A stretch of 64,000 bases of DNA from an uncultured Roseburia sp. (GCA_946002055.1 CAMFYL010000007.1:22549-86548); one strand, 5' to 3'; positions 8,881 to 18,345 are shown, numbered from the stretch's first letter. Translations and numbers: made by a program. The notes: generated by a model from the letters alone, not told the origin.

Positions 8881-10047
8881 TCACTTCATCTCTATGTCAA
8901 AAAAACTCTTTACCTCTCCTTTATAGTTATCCATGAATTTATGTATATGTTCCACAATTTGTATTGAAGTATCTCCCACACCATAAGGATTTACGCATTT
9001 TTCACATATACTTTGAAATTCCTCAGATACAGCTCGTTTCATTGCGTCCACAATTGCTTCTCTCTCTGCATCGCAACAAATCACACTGTCACATAGGGTT
9101 CTACCCTTTTGTCGATTCCCAATATTTACTGTGGGCACACGAAGAATAGGCGCTTCAGACAAGCCACTAGACGAATTGCCTAATATCATCTCTGCTTTTT
9201 TTAATACCGACAAATAATTCTCTCTCCCCAAAGAATCCACTACCAACCAATTACTATGTTTCGCCCCCTCTTCCATCCATATCTTATTTATTTCTGTTCC
9301 CATAGTGTCCGCATTGGCTTTCGTCACAATATAATTCACATTAGAGATTTCTTCCATAGCCTTTATCAATTCCCTTTGTTGATCTAGACTTTTTTCAACT
9401 TCTGTTGTCACCGCATGAAATGTAACCACAACAAGTGGTTTATCAGATAATTTAAAACTAAACTTCTCTTCTATACTTCCTAGTTCTACTGGTTTCAGAT
9501 TCAATATATTTTCCACCGCAGTCGAACCAACATCAAACACACGAGAAGGATTCTCTCCCATTTGTATCACTCGATCACGAGACTTTTTGCAAGATGTAAA
9601 ATGCAAAATGCTCATCTTTGTAATACAGTGTCTAAAAAATTCATCTACTGCGCCCTCCGTTGTATCACCACCATACATATGCGCAATCGGAATTCCTATA
9701 ATAGCCGCAGCACTTGCAAACGCAAATATTTCATATCGATCCCCCAAAACCAACACTATGTCTGGTTTCATTGACTTTAGGTAAAACGTATAGTTTACAA
9801 TTGCATCTCCAACCGAAATCGCCATATCGTCTCGCGTCTGGCAATTTGTCATAATCTCTATTTCTGTAAAATTTGTAAATCCAGAAGAAATTATTTCATT
9901 CTTGGTGTTTCCGTATTGAGCATTTAAATGAGATCCTGTTACAACTAATTGTAGCTCAAACCCATCATCGTTTTTTATTCTAATAAGAACTGGAAGCAGT
10001 AACCCAAAATCTGCCCTTGTTCCTGTTACAACACATATTTTTATCAT
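8881..10047 (-). CDS. legG: Hydrolysing UDP-sugar 2-epimerase (LegG/NeuC family)
   Basis: Protein of 388 residues of the hydrolysing UDP-GlcNAc 2-epimerase family. LegG releases the UDP and inverts C2 of UDP-N,N'-diacetylbacillosamine, giving the 6-deoxy-mannosamine derivative used by LegI. Diagnostic stretches are VVTGTRADFGLLLPVL, VLGDRYEIFAFASAA, HMYGGDTTEGAVDE and the UDP-binding GNSSSGLSEAP. Its ATG overlaps the legI stop (ATGA). The choice of LegG over sialic-acid NeuC rests on the neighbouring legI, legF and ptmE-type genes. Confidence 0.88.
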   Translation of the reverse strand: MIKICVVTGTRADFGLLLPVLIRIKNDDGFELQLVVTGSHLNAQYGNTKNEIISSGFTNFTEIEIMTNCQTRDDMAISVGDAIVNYTFYLKSMKPDIVLVLGDRYEIFAFASAAAIIGIPIAHMYGGDTTEGAVDEFFRHCITKMSILHFTSCKKSRDRVIQMGENPSRVFDVGSTAVENILNLKPVELGSIEEKFSFKLSDKPLVVVTFHAVTTEVEKSLDQQRELIKAMEEISNVNYIVTKANADTMGTEINKIWMEEGAKHSNWLVVDSLGRENYLSVLKKAEMILGNSSSGLSEAPILRVPTVNIGNRQKGRTLCDSVICCDAEREAIVDAMKRAVSEEFQSICEKCVNPYGVGDTSIQIVEHIHKFMDNYKGEVKSFFDIEMK

Positions 10048-11045
10048 ATTTCTATCAGCTCATCATAGGCAAACTTGCGCTTTGCCACCTTTCCTATAAC
10101 CTCTTCCCATCTCATTGGGCTTATTCCATTTCCGGGACGTTTTGTTGTTAAATTCTCTTCGGTAAATTGTTCCCCCTCACAGATGACCCTTGCTGCAACG
10201 ATACTCTTTCTTGCAATATTGATGTTCTCTAGTTCCCCTTCTGCCGGAGCCTTCTCACCATTCCCCATTGCAATTTCGACATTCCTAATTTCTTTTACCA
10301 TCTGCATAAATTCATCCGGCTCTATACTTGCTTTGTGGTCAGGTCCTTCCATATTTCGATCTAGCGTAAAATGCTTTTCAATCACACGCGCCCCCATTGC
10401 AACTGCAGCAATTGGAATTGATATTCCCCTTGTATGATCTGAATAACCAACCTGAACCTGAAACTCATCTCTTAAAGTCAACATTGCTTTTAAATTTACA
10501 TCATTATACTCTGTTGGATACTGTGTGGTACAATGCAACAATGTGATATCTCCAGCTCCATTTTTCTTCAAAAGGTTGTATGCACAATGCACTTCATCCA
10601 TAGTACACATTCCCGTGGAAAGAATCACCTTCTTTCCGGTCTTGGCTATTTCCTTCAAATAAGGGTAATTTGTAATTTCACCAGATGGCACTTTCCAGAA
10701 TTCGCACCCCAAAGATTCGAGATAATGTATACTATTTACCTCAAATGGTGTGGATAAAAATCCTATTCCAACCTTATTGCAGTACTCCTTTAAAATATCA
10801 AAGTCTTCATATCGAAGTTCTAACGTCTCTAACAATTCTATCTGTGATTTATCGCAGCCAACGTTTCTCTTTTGATAATTGGCCATTTCCGCAAACTTCG
10901 ATGTCACCAATTCTGCTTTTCCTGTCTGAAATTTTACAATATCAGCACCACATTCCTTTGCAACTTCGATCATTTTTTTTGCAATATCTATATTACCGTT
11001 ATGATTCACACCCGCCTCTGCTATAACCAATACTCTGTTATCCAT
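10044..11045 (-). CDS. legI: N,N'-diacetyllegionaminate synthase (LegI/NeuB family)
   Basis: Condenses phosphoenolpyruvate with the 6-deoxy amino-mannose product of LegG to give legionaminic acid. The 333-residue protein has an N-terminal NeuB barrel (VLVIAEAGVNHNGNIDIAK, DIVKFQTGKAEL, EKHFTLDRNMEGPDH) and a C-terminal SAF domain (SIVAARVICEGEQFTEENL). The ATG at 11045 is chosen because GGGGGT is 6 bases upstream and the family starts here; an upstream in-frame ATG inside legH would add 14 unrelated residues. Tightly coupled to legH and legG. Confidence 0.92.
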   Translation of the reverse strand: MDNRVLVIAEAGVNHNGNIDIAKKMIEVAKECGADIVKFQTGKAELVTSKFAEMANYQKRNVGCDKSQIELLETLELRYEDFDILKEYCNKVGIGFLSTPFEVNSIHYLESLGCEFWKVPSGEITNYPYLKEIAKTGKKVILSTGMCTMDEVHCAYNLLKKNGAGDITLLHCTTQYPTEYNDVNLKAMLTLRDEFQVQVGYSDHTRGISIPIAAVAMGARVIEKHFTLDRNMEGPDHKASIEPDEFMQMVKEIRNVEIAMGNGEKAPAEGELENINIARKSIVAARVICEGEQFTEENLTTKRPGNGISPMRWEEVIGKVAKRKFAYDELIEI

Positions 11046-11046
11046 A

Positions 11047-11691
11047 TTATTTACCCCCGATTCTAAATGGACCTGCTGGGGTTCCAATCACTCTCATTTT
11101 TTTCTTTACATTTCTCATAACAGAGCTACCTGCACAAACATATGCTTCATCACCAATTTCAATCAATGGTACAACATTTGATGATGTTCCCATAACAACA
11201 TGTTTTCCCAATTTACATCCCCCACAAATTACACTATTTGCAAATATAGTACAGAATTCATCTATTTGCACATCATGACCTATCGCACACTGGTAGTTTA
11301 CAAAACAGCCATCTCCAACTATAGTATTATCAGAGATAATACTATTTGCGAAAACAGTAACACCTTTACCTATCTCCGCTGTGTCTGCAATCTGAACCGT
11401 TGGATGAATTAAAGAAACAAATTTAGCTCCTTTGGCTTCCATGCAACGCATAACCTTTTTCCGAAGAAACGTATCTCCAATTGCACACACAAATTCATCT
11501 TCTGGTCGAATTACATAAGTATCATCGTTTCCAATAATTTTTACATCACACTTTTTGTCAATCAAAGCATCCATGTTTGGATCCAAGAAGCCAGCTATTT
11601 CCCATGTTGGGTTTTCTTTGTTAATCTGTTTTGCACACTGCAATACCTCTCTTCCCATTCCTCCTGCGCCAACAATTACTAACCGCTTCAA
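11047..11691 (-). CDS. legH: Sugar N/O-acyltransferase of the NeuD/PglD family
   Basis: Acetyltransferase of 214 residues with a Rossmann-like N-terminus (LVIVGAGGMGREVL) and a left-handed beta-helix of hexapeptide repeats (IGKGVTVFANSIISDNT onward), as in PglD, NeuD and LegH. By context it N-acetylates the UDP-amino sugar before LegG. Translation starts at a TTG codon, supported by AAGGAGGAG placed 6 bases upstream. The stop is 2 bases from the legI start. An O-acetyltransferase role on the finished nonulosonate is the main alternative. Confidence 0.83.
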   Translation of the reverse strand: MKRLVIVGAGGMGREVLQCAKQINKENPTWEIAGFLDPNMDALIDKKCDVKIIGNDDTYVIRPEDEFVCAIGDTFLRKKVMRCMEAKGAKFVSLIHPTVQIADTAEIGKGVTVFANSIISDNTIVGDGCFVNYQCAIGHDVQIDEFCTIFANSVICGGCKLGKHVVMGTSSNVVPLIEIGDEAYVCAGSSVMRNVKKKMRVIGTPAGPFRIGGK

Positions 11692-11717
11692 ATTAAACTC
11701 CTCCTTGGCATTATCTT

Positions 11718-13343
11718 CTACTCCAAATAATCATCTACTAGTACATTGTTCATCCCACAAATATATGCGCCATTTGAAATATTCACAAATTCTATCCTCT
11801 TTTCATTCTCTATACGTCTCTCAATCCATCGTTTATAACTGGACAGATTCGGCGATGTTTTTATTGGATTTCCTCCTATACCACTTTCGTACTTCCAGTT
11901 ACTTGCTTCACTTACCTTTTGTTTCTGGTATGTCCCTGTTGCATGTGTATTATCACCTGTATACGCAAGGTCCACTCCTAAACAAATTATGCTTTTCACT
12001 TTGGAGGCAATACAAACATCTAAAGCAGTTGTAATAACAGATCCCCCTGTATTGTATATTGCAAAATCATGTTTCTTGGCGTATTCTTCCGCCAATGGGA
12101 ATCCTTTCTGGAAAACAGCATATTTATCCCCATCAAAGCTGTTTACTGCCTTGTAGTTTGCAGAGCACAAATATATTAATTTTGTATCATTATTATCCAA
12201 TCCATCTCTAATTTGATCCGAAATTTTATCTACGCCATCACTTATAATGACAAAATCTGGCTGAATACCCTCATAAACCAACTTTCTTGCAGCCGTTCCC
12301 ACACACAGGATTTTTTCATCATCTGACTTATTTTTCAATATGTGAATACTCTCATCTAATGAGGGACCGCCGCCTACTAAATACACTTTCTGATTACATA
12401 ACTGAGAACTACAGCACTCAACACTCTTGATTTCTTTTCCTTTTTCTATATTCTCTCTAAAGTTCTTTTCTAGAATCCCTTTATTCTCATATATGGTCAT
12501 TGTTTTCACAAAAAACCTTTCCATGATTTCTTGTTCAGTTTCCGATTGCATATGACGAATTGCTGGTTTTCGAACCAAAAGCACTTCATTTTCCTCATCA
12601 ATTCTTTGTACATAATCCATATATTTTGAACACACAATTGTCAAACGTTCGTCTCTTAATAGATGCGTCAAATCACGACTTTCAAGTGCTATGCGCAATA
12701 TATATGGATCTTCTTCAACAACAACAAGTTCCATATCGCTTCGGTATTTTAGCATTACTTCCGCTGCATAAAAAAGTTCGACTCCAAATATCACATATTT
12801 GTACTTGTCAGGGATAATATTGCCCGAATAAAAAGCCAATGCGTCTCTATATGGGTTATTATTACCACTCAAGTAATAACTGGTTCCCTTTTCAACTAAT
12901 TTAATCGTCTTTTGTCCTGACGCTGTATACTCAACGTCATATTCACACGTATCATTCTTACTAGCATGATAAATGGAATCAATATTTTCTACCCTCTTCG
13001 AAGAAAGAAAGCGCATATTACGTTCGAAATAGTCTGTCTTCTCTTGTGGATTCTCCAGTTGAAAACACTGTACGATCTCCTCTAAAGTAGGAATCCACTG
13101 GTTTTCCAATACATCCGCTATTAAAATTTCATCAAAATTTTCCTGGGCCTCTATAAGAATAGGCAAACCAATTCTGTCAACAACAGATGTTTCCGCATAG
13201 TCACATAACTCAGGATATATATCCTCAAAATCTGCTAATAATTCTTTTATGTTGTCCATTGCTTTTCTAAAATATTGTTGACGAATAAGCCAAACCGATT
13301 CTGCAGCACCATTTATCATTTTAATAATCTTTTGATCATTCAT
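11718..13343 (-). CDS. MptE-like/Maf-type flagellin glycosyltransferase with fused N-terminal domain
   Basis: Protein of 541 residues of the 6-hydroxymethylpterin pyrophosphokinase MptE-like (DUF115) family, called motility associated factor in flagellated bacteria and thought to transfer nonulosonic acids to flagellin. Core motifs are VYLVGGGPSLDESIHIL, LCVGTAARKLVYEGIQPDFVIISDG and ICLGVDLAYTGDNTHATG. The first 95 residues form a helical domain (INGAAESVW near the start, LADVLENQWIPTLEEIVQ near the end) that resembles the separate small protein at 16977-17285. GAGGGG precedes the ATG. Confidence 0.85.
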   Translation of the reverse strand: MNDQKIIKMINGAAESVWLIRQQYFRKAMDNIKELLADFEDIYPELCDYAETSVVDRIGLPILIEAQENFDEILIADVLENQWIPTLEEIVQCFQLENPQEKTDYFERNMRFLSSKRVENIDSIYHASKNDTCEYDVEYTASGQKTIKLVEKGTSYYLSGNNNPYRDALAFYSGNIIPDKYKYVIFGVELFYAAEVMLKYRSDMELVVVEEDPYILRIALESRDLTHLLRDERLTIVCSKYMDYVQRIDEENEVLLVRKPAIRHMQSETEQEIMERFFVKTMTIYENKGILEKNFRENIEKGKEIKSVECCSSQLCNQKVYLVGGGPSLDESIHILKNKSDDEKILCVGTAARKLVYEGIQPDFVIISDGVDKISDQIRDGLDNNDTKLIYLCSANYKAVNSFDGDKYAVFQKGFPLAEEYAKKHDFAIYNTGGSVITTALDVCIASKVKSIICLGVDLAYTGDNTHATGTYQKQKVSEASNWKYESGIGGNPIKTSPNLSSYKRWIERRIENEKRIEFVNISNGAYICGMNNVLVDDYLE

Positions 13344-13353
13344 TTTATCCCCT

Positions 13354-14040
13354 CTAGTTATAGTTCAACAACATTTCTGCATACATAAAATCCAATTCAG
13401 AATCTATATCAACCGAACGATTCTGCGGCATAACATATGCATAACTACCTTTCTGGAACATGATTTTCGTTGGATTTCCATCCGTCCTTAACATATATAT
13501 CGCTCCATTCAATCGATAATACTTATCCAGAGTTTGTCTCCCACCTTTTCCAATCTTTTCAACATTAATAAAGTCTGCTAATGAACCATCCTCTGGCAGT
13601 ACATTACTCCATAACGGCGTGTGTTCCATTTCACACACCGACAAAACAGCTTGTGCTTCTTTCTGTTGAAAAATCTGATATGCATGAATAATATCACTGG
13701 CATTTCTCAGAGGTGATGTTGGCTGTAACAAAGTAATTACATCAAACTGTTGTTTTAGATCCTTATATTTTCCAAGCACTTCAGCAACCATATCCCAGGA
13801 TGTTGCCGTATCGGATGATGTCTTCAAACTTCTTAAAAAGGGTACATTAGCACCACATTTCACTGCTATTTCTGCATATTTTTCGCTATCAGTACTAACC
13901 ATTACTTCATCGAATATTCCAGATTTTATAGCCGCTTCAATACTATAACTCATTAATGGTTTTCCATTTAACAACTTTATGTTTTTATCCACTAAACCCT
14001 TCGATCCGCTTCGCGCGGGTATAATAGCTATTTTTCTCAT
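13354..14040 (-). CDS. legF: CMP-N,N'-diacetyllegionaminate synthase (NeuA family)
   Basis: Cytidylyltransferase of 228 residues that activates the nonulosonate with CTP. The N-terminal IIPARSGSKGLVDKNI is the CMP-acylneuraminate synthetase signature, followed by PLMSYSIEAA, VSTDSEKYAEIA and ITLLQPTSPLR. The C. jejuni equivalent is PtmB/LegF. The ribosome site is weak: the only AGGA lies about 15 bases before the ATG, so coupling to ptmE may help. Legionaminate is preferred over pseudaminate because no PseB, PseC or PseG homologue is visible and the neighbour is ptmE. Confidence 0.88.
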   Translation of the reverse strand: MRKIAIIPARSGSKGLVDKNIKLLNGKPLMSYSIEAAIKSGIFDEVMVSTDSEKYAEIAVKCGANVPFLRSLKTSSDTATSWDMVAEVLGKYKDLKQQFDVITLLQPTSPLRNASDIIHAYQIFQQKEAQAVLSVCEMEHTPLWSNVLPEDGSLADFINVEKIGKGGRQTLDKYYRLNGAIYMLRTDGNPTKIMFQKGSYAYVMPQNRSVDIDSELDFMYAEMLLNYN

Positions 14041-14048
14041 TGTTGATT

Positions 14049-15146
14049 TTATATATCCTTCTTTACTATACCTAATTTTTCTTCCATTCTGCCCATCTCC
14101 GCAAATTCTCCCATATCAAGGAAAGAGTCTTCAGAAATAGGGTACATCGACACTTTGAGACCTTTTTTCATAAGTTTGTCTACCAGCGACGGCATATGGA
14201 ACACCTCATCTTCTGGAATATCATCTATGCAATCAGGGTTAATTACATACATTCCTGTATTAATCAAATATGATAGACACGGTTTTTCCTCCATGGATGA
14301 TATAATTCCACCCTCTTCCGAATAAATAACCCCATAAGGCACACATATGTTTTTCAATGCAGAAACAATCGTTATTGCACTTTCAGTTTCTTTATGATGC
14401 CTATAAATATCAGCATAATCGGCCTCAATAAGGATATCACAATTTGTCACAAAAATTGGATTACTGAATTTTCTCTTAATGAGTTTTAAACTTCCTGCAG
14501 TTCCTAACGGCTTGTTCTCTTCAACATATTCAACTCTATACTTTGGGCATAATTCATCAAAATAAGAGTGGATCATATTTTTTTTATAATTTACACTCAA
14601 TATAAAATCATCTATGCCATATTTAACGTATGACTCAACTATCCTCTCCACGATAGGAATGTCACCAATAGGAATTAAAGGTTTAGGCAAAATCTTTGTA
14701 AATGGATAAAGTCTAGTACCCTCTCCTCCAGCCATAATAACCACAGGTACATCCTTTAGTGTCACTTCTTGGCCTCTTCCTTTTTTTTCGCCACTATGTT
14801 TTTTTTTCAGGACATCAATCACCCTTTTTTCATCATCTACAACTGGCAGTAGATGAATCTCCTCATAGGCATCCCAATCAACTTTTGTCACATTTCCACC
14901 ACCATGTATGTATTTGGGTGATTTGTTCATAATATCTTCAATAGGTTTATCTAATCTACCATCTGATATGATACTTCGTCGAATATCACCATCACTCACA
15001 CAGCCTCGCAAACATTGATCGTCGTCAACAACCACTATAATCTGGCCTTGGTTGTCATCAATCATTCTCATTGCATCGACAATCGATATGTCTCCTGTAG
15101 CAATATATCTTTGATATCTCTTATTCTTTCTGTCTCTGTTATTCAT
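14049..15146 (-). CDS. ptmE: PtmE-like CBS-domain sugar-1-phosphate nucleotidyltransferase
   Basis: A 365-residue protein with two CBS motifs (about residues 10-120; IVVVDDDQCLRGCVSDGDIRR is visible in the first) fused to an NTP-transferase domain (VVIMAGGEGTRLYPFTK, LPKPLIPIGDIPI). The same architecture occurs in C. jejuni PtmE, a glucosamine-1-phosphate guanylyltransferase that starts the GDP-linked route to CMP-legionaminate. CBS domains usually bind adenine nucleotides and may regulate the enzyme. AAAGGG precedes the ATG. GDP as donor is inferred from PtmE and not shown by the sequence itself. Confidence 0.85.
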   Translation of the reverse strand: MNNRDRKNKRYQRYIATGDISIVDAMRMIDDNQGQIIVVVDDDQCLRGCVSDGDIRRSIISDGRLDKPIEDIMNKSPKYIHGGGNVTKVDWDAYEEIHLLPVVDDEKRVIDVLKKKHSGEKKGRGQEVTLKDVPVVIMAGGEGTRLYPFTKILPKPLIPIGDIPIVERIVESYVKYGIDDFILSVNYKKNMIHSYFDELCPKYRVEYVEENKPLGTAGSLKLIKRKFSNPIFVTNCDILIEADYADIYRHHKETESAITIVSALKNICVPYGVIYSEEGGIISSMEEKPCLSYLINTGMYVINPDCIDDIPEDEVFHMPSLVDKLMKKGLKVSMYPISEDSFLDMGEFAEMGRMEEKLGIVKKDI

Positions 15147-15163
15147 TGATACCCTTTTTCTCT

Positions 15164-16975
15164 CTACAAATTCTGTTGAAACACCTCTTCCAGCGCTCTC
15201 GACAGTTTTTTTTCAGCATCCACGTAAGTTTCTATCAACTGACGACCAATGTCAACTATCAGCTTTATTTCTTCATATTGTGATTTGTTTTCTTCTTGAA
15301 GTTTGTCATTCACCTCAAAATCACCTTTGTTTGCAAATAGTTGCAAAAGCAAAATAGCTTTTTCATTATCCATTGACTTGTTAAAATCGGATATTCTTTC
15401 AATACATCGTTGAAATTGCTTCGTTTCATACTTCCCTTTTCTGTTTAATTGATCAAGTTCATCATAAACCTTTAATTGTCTCGCCAAATTATCTGAGATT
15501 GTTTGAACACTGGCCATTATATTATCTAGCTCTTTCTTTATTCTTTCTTGTTCTTGATCTGTAAACAGATATTTCGCATTCTGTATAACCTCAGAAAAAT
15601 TCGGCTTGTTCTTTATACTGTATTCCTGCAAAGCATTTGCTAATGTCATTATCTTTGTACCCTCAATTAACGCTCCACCCTCTGTTGCATCCACGATAGT
15701 GAGTTCAGGGTATTTTATCACCTGCTCTTCAAACCACTTTCTGTACATGCACATATTATATTCGCTAAGAACCGGATTTCCATATATATCTTTTACATAA
15801 AAGAACCTGTCTCCCTGTTTTTCAAAATCTACTTCATCATGAGCTTCCTCTGTATGAAGTCTTTTATCTGGATATGCCAAGTCTTGGCCAATCATAATTA
15901 TCGTTTGAAATCCCACTGACTGCAGAAAAGAAAATGCTACATTTGCCACGGTTCCTCCCGTTGCCAATACACCCACAGTTTTTCCGTAATCCTCCAAAAT
16001 AGTTTTCTCAAACATCTCTCTGTCTGAACAGTAAAATTTTCTTGCTTTGTTCTCTTTTGTCACTTGATAATTGCAGTATAAATGAGTAATCATAGGTATA
16101 TTCTGACCTAAATCATTTTTGAACAAATCTGGATTCTTTATTGGATCAACGCAAATCAACAAATCTGGGGTTAAACCATACTTTAACACAGTACATATCG
16201 CCGAATCCACACATATAATAAATACCTTATTCTGGTAATCTTTTAACACATTAATATTTTTATCTAAGGATGGGCCTGCAGAAATTATCACAGCAGGTAT
16301 TTCCTGTAAATCAATTCCATGAAAAGCTTCATACAAACTATCTATTCCAGCTTCCTTTATCAAGTCATAAATATTATATAAATAACATTTTCCACGAACT
16401 TCTTCGCCGTACACCTTTGTATTTCTAGACACTTCCAAATACACATTGGAAAGTGTTATTTGTTCTTGGAAAAACTTCCATTCTTCCTCAAAAATTTTTT
16501 TATAGTTCGGTATAGAAGCATATTGCATATCAAATCCATTTTTATAATCAAGCTGTTCATCTACCACACGACACAAAACTTTTTTTCTATCTTTTCCACA
16601 GATTAGAAAAAGATTATCTTTATTAAGTAAATCTGTCATTTTCGGTAACGATAACTGCACCTGTAAAACACTTTCATCCGGTTCGTACACAATAATCAAA
16701 TTGTTTGCATAACGATTACACATTTCGAGAACATAGTCTACCTTTCCTAGTCCAAATATTGCAAACACCGTGTTTTTTTTTATATTTATAAAACTGTCAC
16801 ACCATATTTGAACTGGTAATTTCATATTTTCTACACTCTCAAGTTGCCATCGCTTTCCACCTTCATACACCGTCAGCTTGCCATCTTCTATTCGGCAGTT
16901 ATCTAATTTCCCAAATACAATATCTTCATTTTGTTTTTTTAAAAGGTCCAAATTTAACAAATATGTATTATCCAT
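15164..16975 (-). CDS. MptE-like/Maf-type flagellin glycosyltransferase
   Basis: Protein of 603 residues of the same MptE-like family as the product of 11718-13343. Core motifs are VIISAGPSLDKNINVL, FIICVDSAICTVLKYGLTPD and IMIGQDLAYPDKRLHTEEAH. An N-terminal part with FAIFGLGKVDYVLEMCNRY precedes the core, and a charged helical C-terminus of about 130 residues follows. It lacks the extra helical N-terminal domain of the second family member, which is instead encoded as a separate small protein immediately upstream. Transfer of legionaminate to Ser/Thr of flagellin is inferred from the family and the adjacent flagellin genes. Confidence 0.85.
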   Translation of the reverse strand: MDNTYLLNLDLLKKQNEDIVFGKLDNCRIEDGKLTVYEGGKRWQLESVENMKLPVQIWCDSFINIKKNTVFAIFGLGKVDYVLEMCNRYANNLIIVYEPDESVLQVQLSLPKMTDLLNKDNLFLICGKDRKKVLCRVVDEQLDYKNGFDMQYASIPNYKKIFEEEWKFFQEQITLSNVYLEVSRNTKVYGEEVRGKCYLYNIYDLIKEAGIDSLYEAFHGIDLQEIPAVIISAGPSLDKNINVLKDYQNKVFIICVDSAICTVLKYGLTPDLLICVDPIKNPDLFKNDLGQNIPMITHLYCNYQVTKENKARKFYCSDREMFEKTILEDYGKTVGVLATGGTVANVAFSFLQSVGFQTIIMIGQDLAYPDKRLHTEEAHDEVDFEKQGDRFFYVKDIYGNPVLSEYNMCMYRKWFEEQVIKYPELTIVDATEGGALIEGTKIMTLANALQEYSIKNKPNFSEVIQNAKYLFTDQEQERIKKELDNIMASVQTISDNLARQLKVYDELDQLNRKGKYETKQFQRCIERISDFNKSMDNEKAILLLQLFANKGDFEVNDKLQEENKSQYEEIKLIVDIGRQLIETYVDAEKKLSRALEEVFQQNL

Positions 16976-16976
16976 C

Positions 16977-17285
16977 TTATCTATCCAATTCCTGAATTAC
17001 CCCCTGGTACACCTCAAGAATTTCCTTCCAGTTATAGTATAGATTGTCGGCAAGCTTATAATCATCACAACTATCTATTGCATCCGTCAAATCACTTGCC
17101 GCCGCTGTCACAAACTCCATCGGAAAGTCAATGCCACTGTTTCTCAAGTCTGGTAATGCATTTGCAATAATATCTATCGCTTGATTTATGTTTTCCACGA
17201 CTTTCTCTATTTCTACCCCATTCCCTCGCCATAACTCTTTTGCTGCGCCTTCTATAGCCTGTTGTATTTCAAATATCGTTTCCAT
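16977..17285 (-). CDS. Small helical protein resembling the N-terminal domain of the second MptE-like protein
   Basis: Predicted 102-residue soluble helical protein of no named family known to me. The start METIFEIQQAIEGAAKELW and the end KLADNLYYNWKEILEVYQG align by eye with INGAAESVW and LADVLENQWIPTLEEIVQ at the N-terminus of the 541-residue transferase at 11718-13343. The ATG at 17285 is chosen over 17315, which would lie inside the terminator hairpin of the flagellin gene. It ends 1 base before the next transferase gene, so the two are likely coupled and may form one complex. Confidence 0.7.
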   Translation of the reverse strand: METIFEIQQAIEGAAKELWRGNGVEIEKVVENINQAIDIIANALPDLRNSGIDFPMEFVTAAASDLTDAIDSCDDYKLADNLYYNWKEILEVYQGVIQELDR

Positions 17286-17303
17286 TTCTCTACCTATACA
17301 AAT

Positions 17304-17328
17304 AAAGCCGCTCATCTAGAGCGGCTTT
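17304..17328 (-). terminator. Terminator of the second flagellin gene
   Basis: Perfect 10-bp stem (AAAGCCGCTC with GAGCGGCTTT) and a 5-base loop, 16 bases after the flagellin stop. The tail on the minus strand is short and U-rich (CUUUAUUUG), so some read-through into the glycosylation operon is possible. No clear separate promoter for that operon was found. Confidence 0.75.
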
Positions 17329-17344
17329 CATTAAATACCAATCA

Positions 17345-18151
17345 CTACTGTAACAATGATAATACACCCTGTGTTGACTGATTAGCCTGTGCAAGCATTG
17401 ACTGGCCAGCCTGTGTAAGAATGTTATTCTTAGAGAACTTAACCATCTCATCAGCCATATCTGTATCACGGATACGAGACTCTGCTGCTGTTACGTTCTC
17501 AACAACGTTATCCAAGTTGTCAATGGTGTGCTCGAGACGGTTCTGCATAGCACCAAATTTAGAACGTGTATCAGATACTGACTGAATTGCAGCCTTAACG
17601 TTAGAAATCAACCCCTTGGCTGTAGTAGCACTCGTGACATCGGACAGTTTATTTGCGATTGCTGTTGCAATTTTAACACCAGTAACCTTAATGTCCGCTG
17701 TACTTTTCTCATAACCAGCAAAGACATTCAAGTTATCACCATCCAACAACTTCTTGCCGTTGAAATCTGTTGTCTCACCAACACGCTGAATCTCTTCCTT
17801 CAACTGCTGAACCTCAGCATTAATTGCTTCAATATCCTTTGTTGCATTAGTTCCATTTGCAGCCTGAACCGCCAACTCATTTGCTCTCTGAAGCATTGAG
17901 TGAACCTCTGTCAAAGCACCTTCTGCTGTCTGCACTGCAGAGATACCATCCTGTGCATTTGTTGAAGCACGATCAAGACCTCTGATCTGACGACGCATCT
18001 TCTCAGAAATTGAAAGACCTGCTGCATCATCTGCTGCACGATTAATTCTGTAACCAGAAGACAACTTCTCTGTGCTCTTTGTCTGCTGATTTGCTGTGAT
18101 GTTTAATACGCGGCTGGCATTCATAGCCTGCATGTTGTGTTGTACTACCAT
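17345..18151 (-). CDS. Flagellin, second copy
   Basis: Flagellar filament protein of 268 residues, made only of the conserved N- and C-terminal D0/D1 regions with a very short centre. N-terminal [17 protein letters not shown], the [16 protein letters not shown] segment and C-terminal [16 protein letters not shown] are typical. It differs from the first copy only at residues 18 (Ile for Val) and 24 (Thr for Ala). The ATG at 18151 is used because AAGGAGG is just upstream; an upstream in-frame ATG at 18187 is in the leader. It has its own sigma-28 promoter and terminator, so it is monocistronic. Export would use FliS, encoded nearby. Confidence 0.95.
   Translation of the reverse strand: MVVQHNMQAMNASRVLNITANQQTKSTEKLSSGYRINRAADDAAGLSISEKMRRQIRGLDRASTNAQDGISAVQTAEGALTEVHSMLQRANELAVQAANGTNATKDIEAINAEVQQLKEEIQRVGETTDFNGKKLLDGDNLNVFAGYEKSTADIKVTGVKIATAIANKLSDVTSATTAKGLISNVKAAIQSVSDTRSKFGAMQNRLEHTIDNLDNVVENVTAAESRIRDTDMADEMVKFSKNNILTQAGQSMLAQANQSTQGVLSLLQ
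17367..18040 (-). repeat. Identical 674-bp tract shared by the two flagellin genes (copy in second gene)
   Basis: By direct reading this tract matches 18434-19107 base for base at a constant offset of 1067. Outside it the two coding regions diverge at once, with about 11 differences in the 111 bases next to the start codon and several in the last 23 bases. The sharp edges suggest gene conversion. Confidence 0.85.
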
Positions 18152-18267
18152 AATTTTTCCTCCTTGAAATAAAGAATAGTTTTCCATTTCTATTTATTTT
18201 GTTGAGGTATCTGACACCGGTCATCATATAATACCCCCGTAAGCACATCCTTTGCTTTACACAACAT

Positions 18268-18294
18268 ATATCGGTGGAATCTCCAAATTCTTAA
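18268..18294 (-). promoter_or_regulatory. Sigma-28 promoter of the second flagellin gene
   Basis: On the minus strand TTAA, 15 bases, then ACCGATAT, close to the SigD/FliA consensus TAAA-N15-GCCGATAT. The leader from here to the start codon is about 110 bases. Confidence 0.8.
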
Positions 18295-18345
18295 CCCCTT
18301 TTTTATTTTTTCTGTTTTTTTACATTTTGTTGCTTGTACAAAAAA

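Noticed and set aside
13354..15146. Pseudaminic or sialic acid pathway in place of legionaminic acid
   Set aside because: No PseB, PseC or PseG genes are seen and a PtmE-type CBS nucleotidyltransferase is present; legionaminate fits better.
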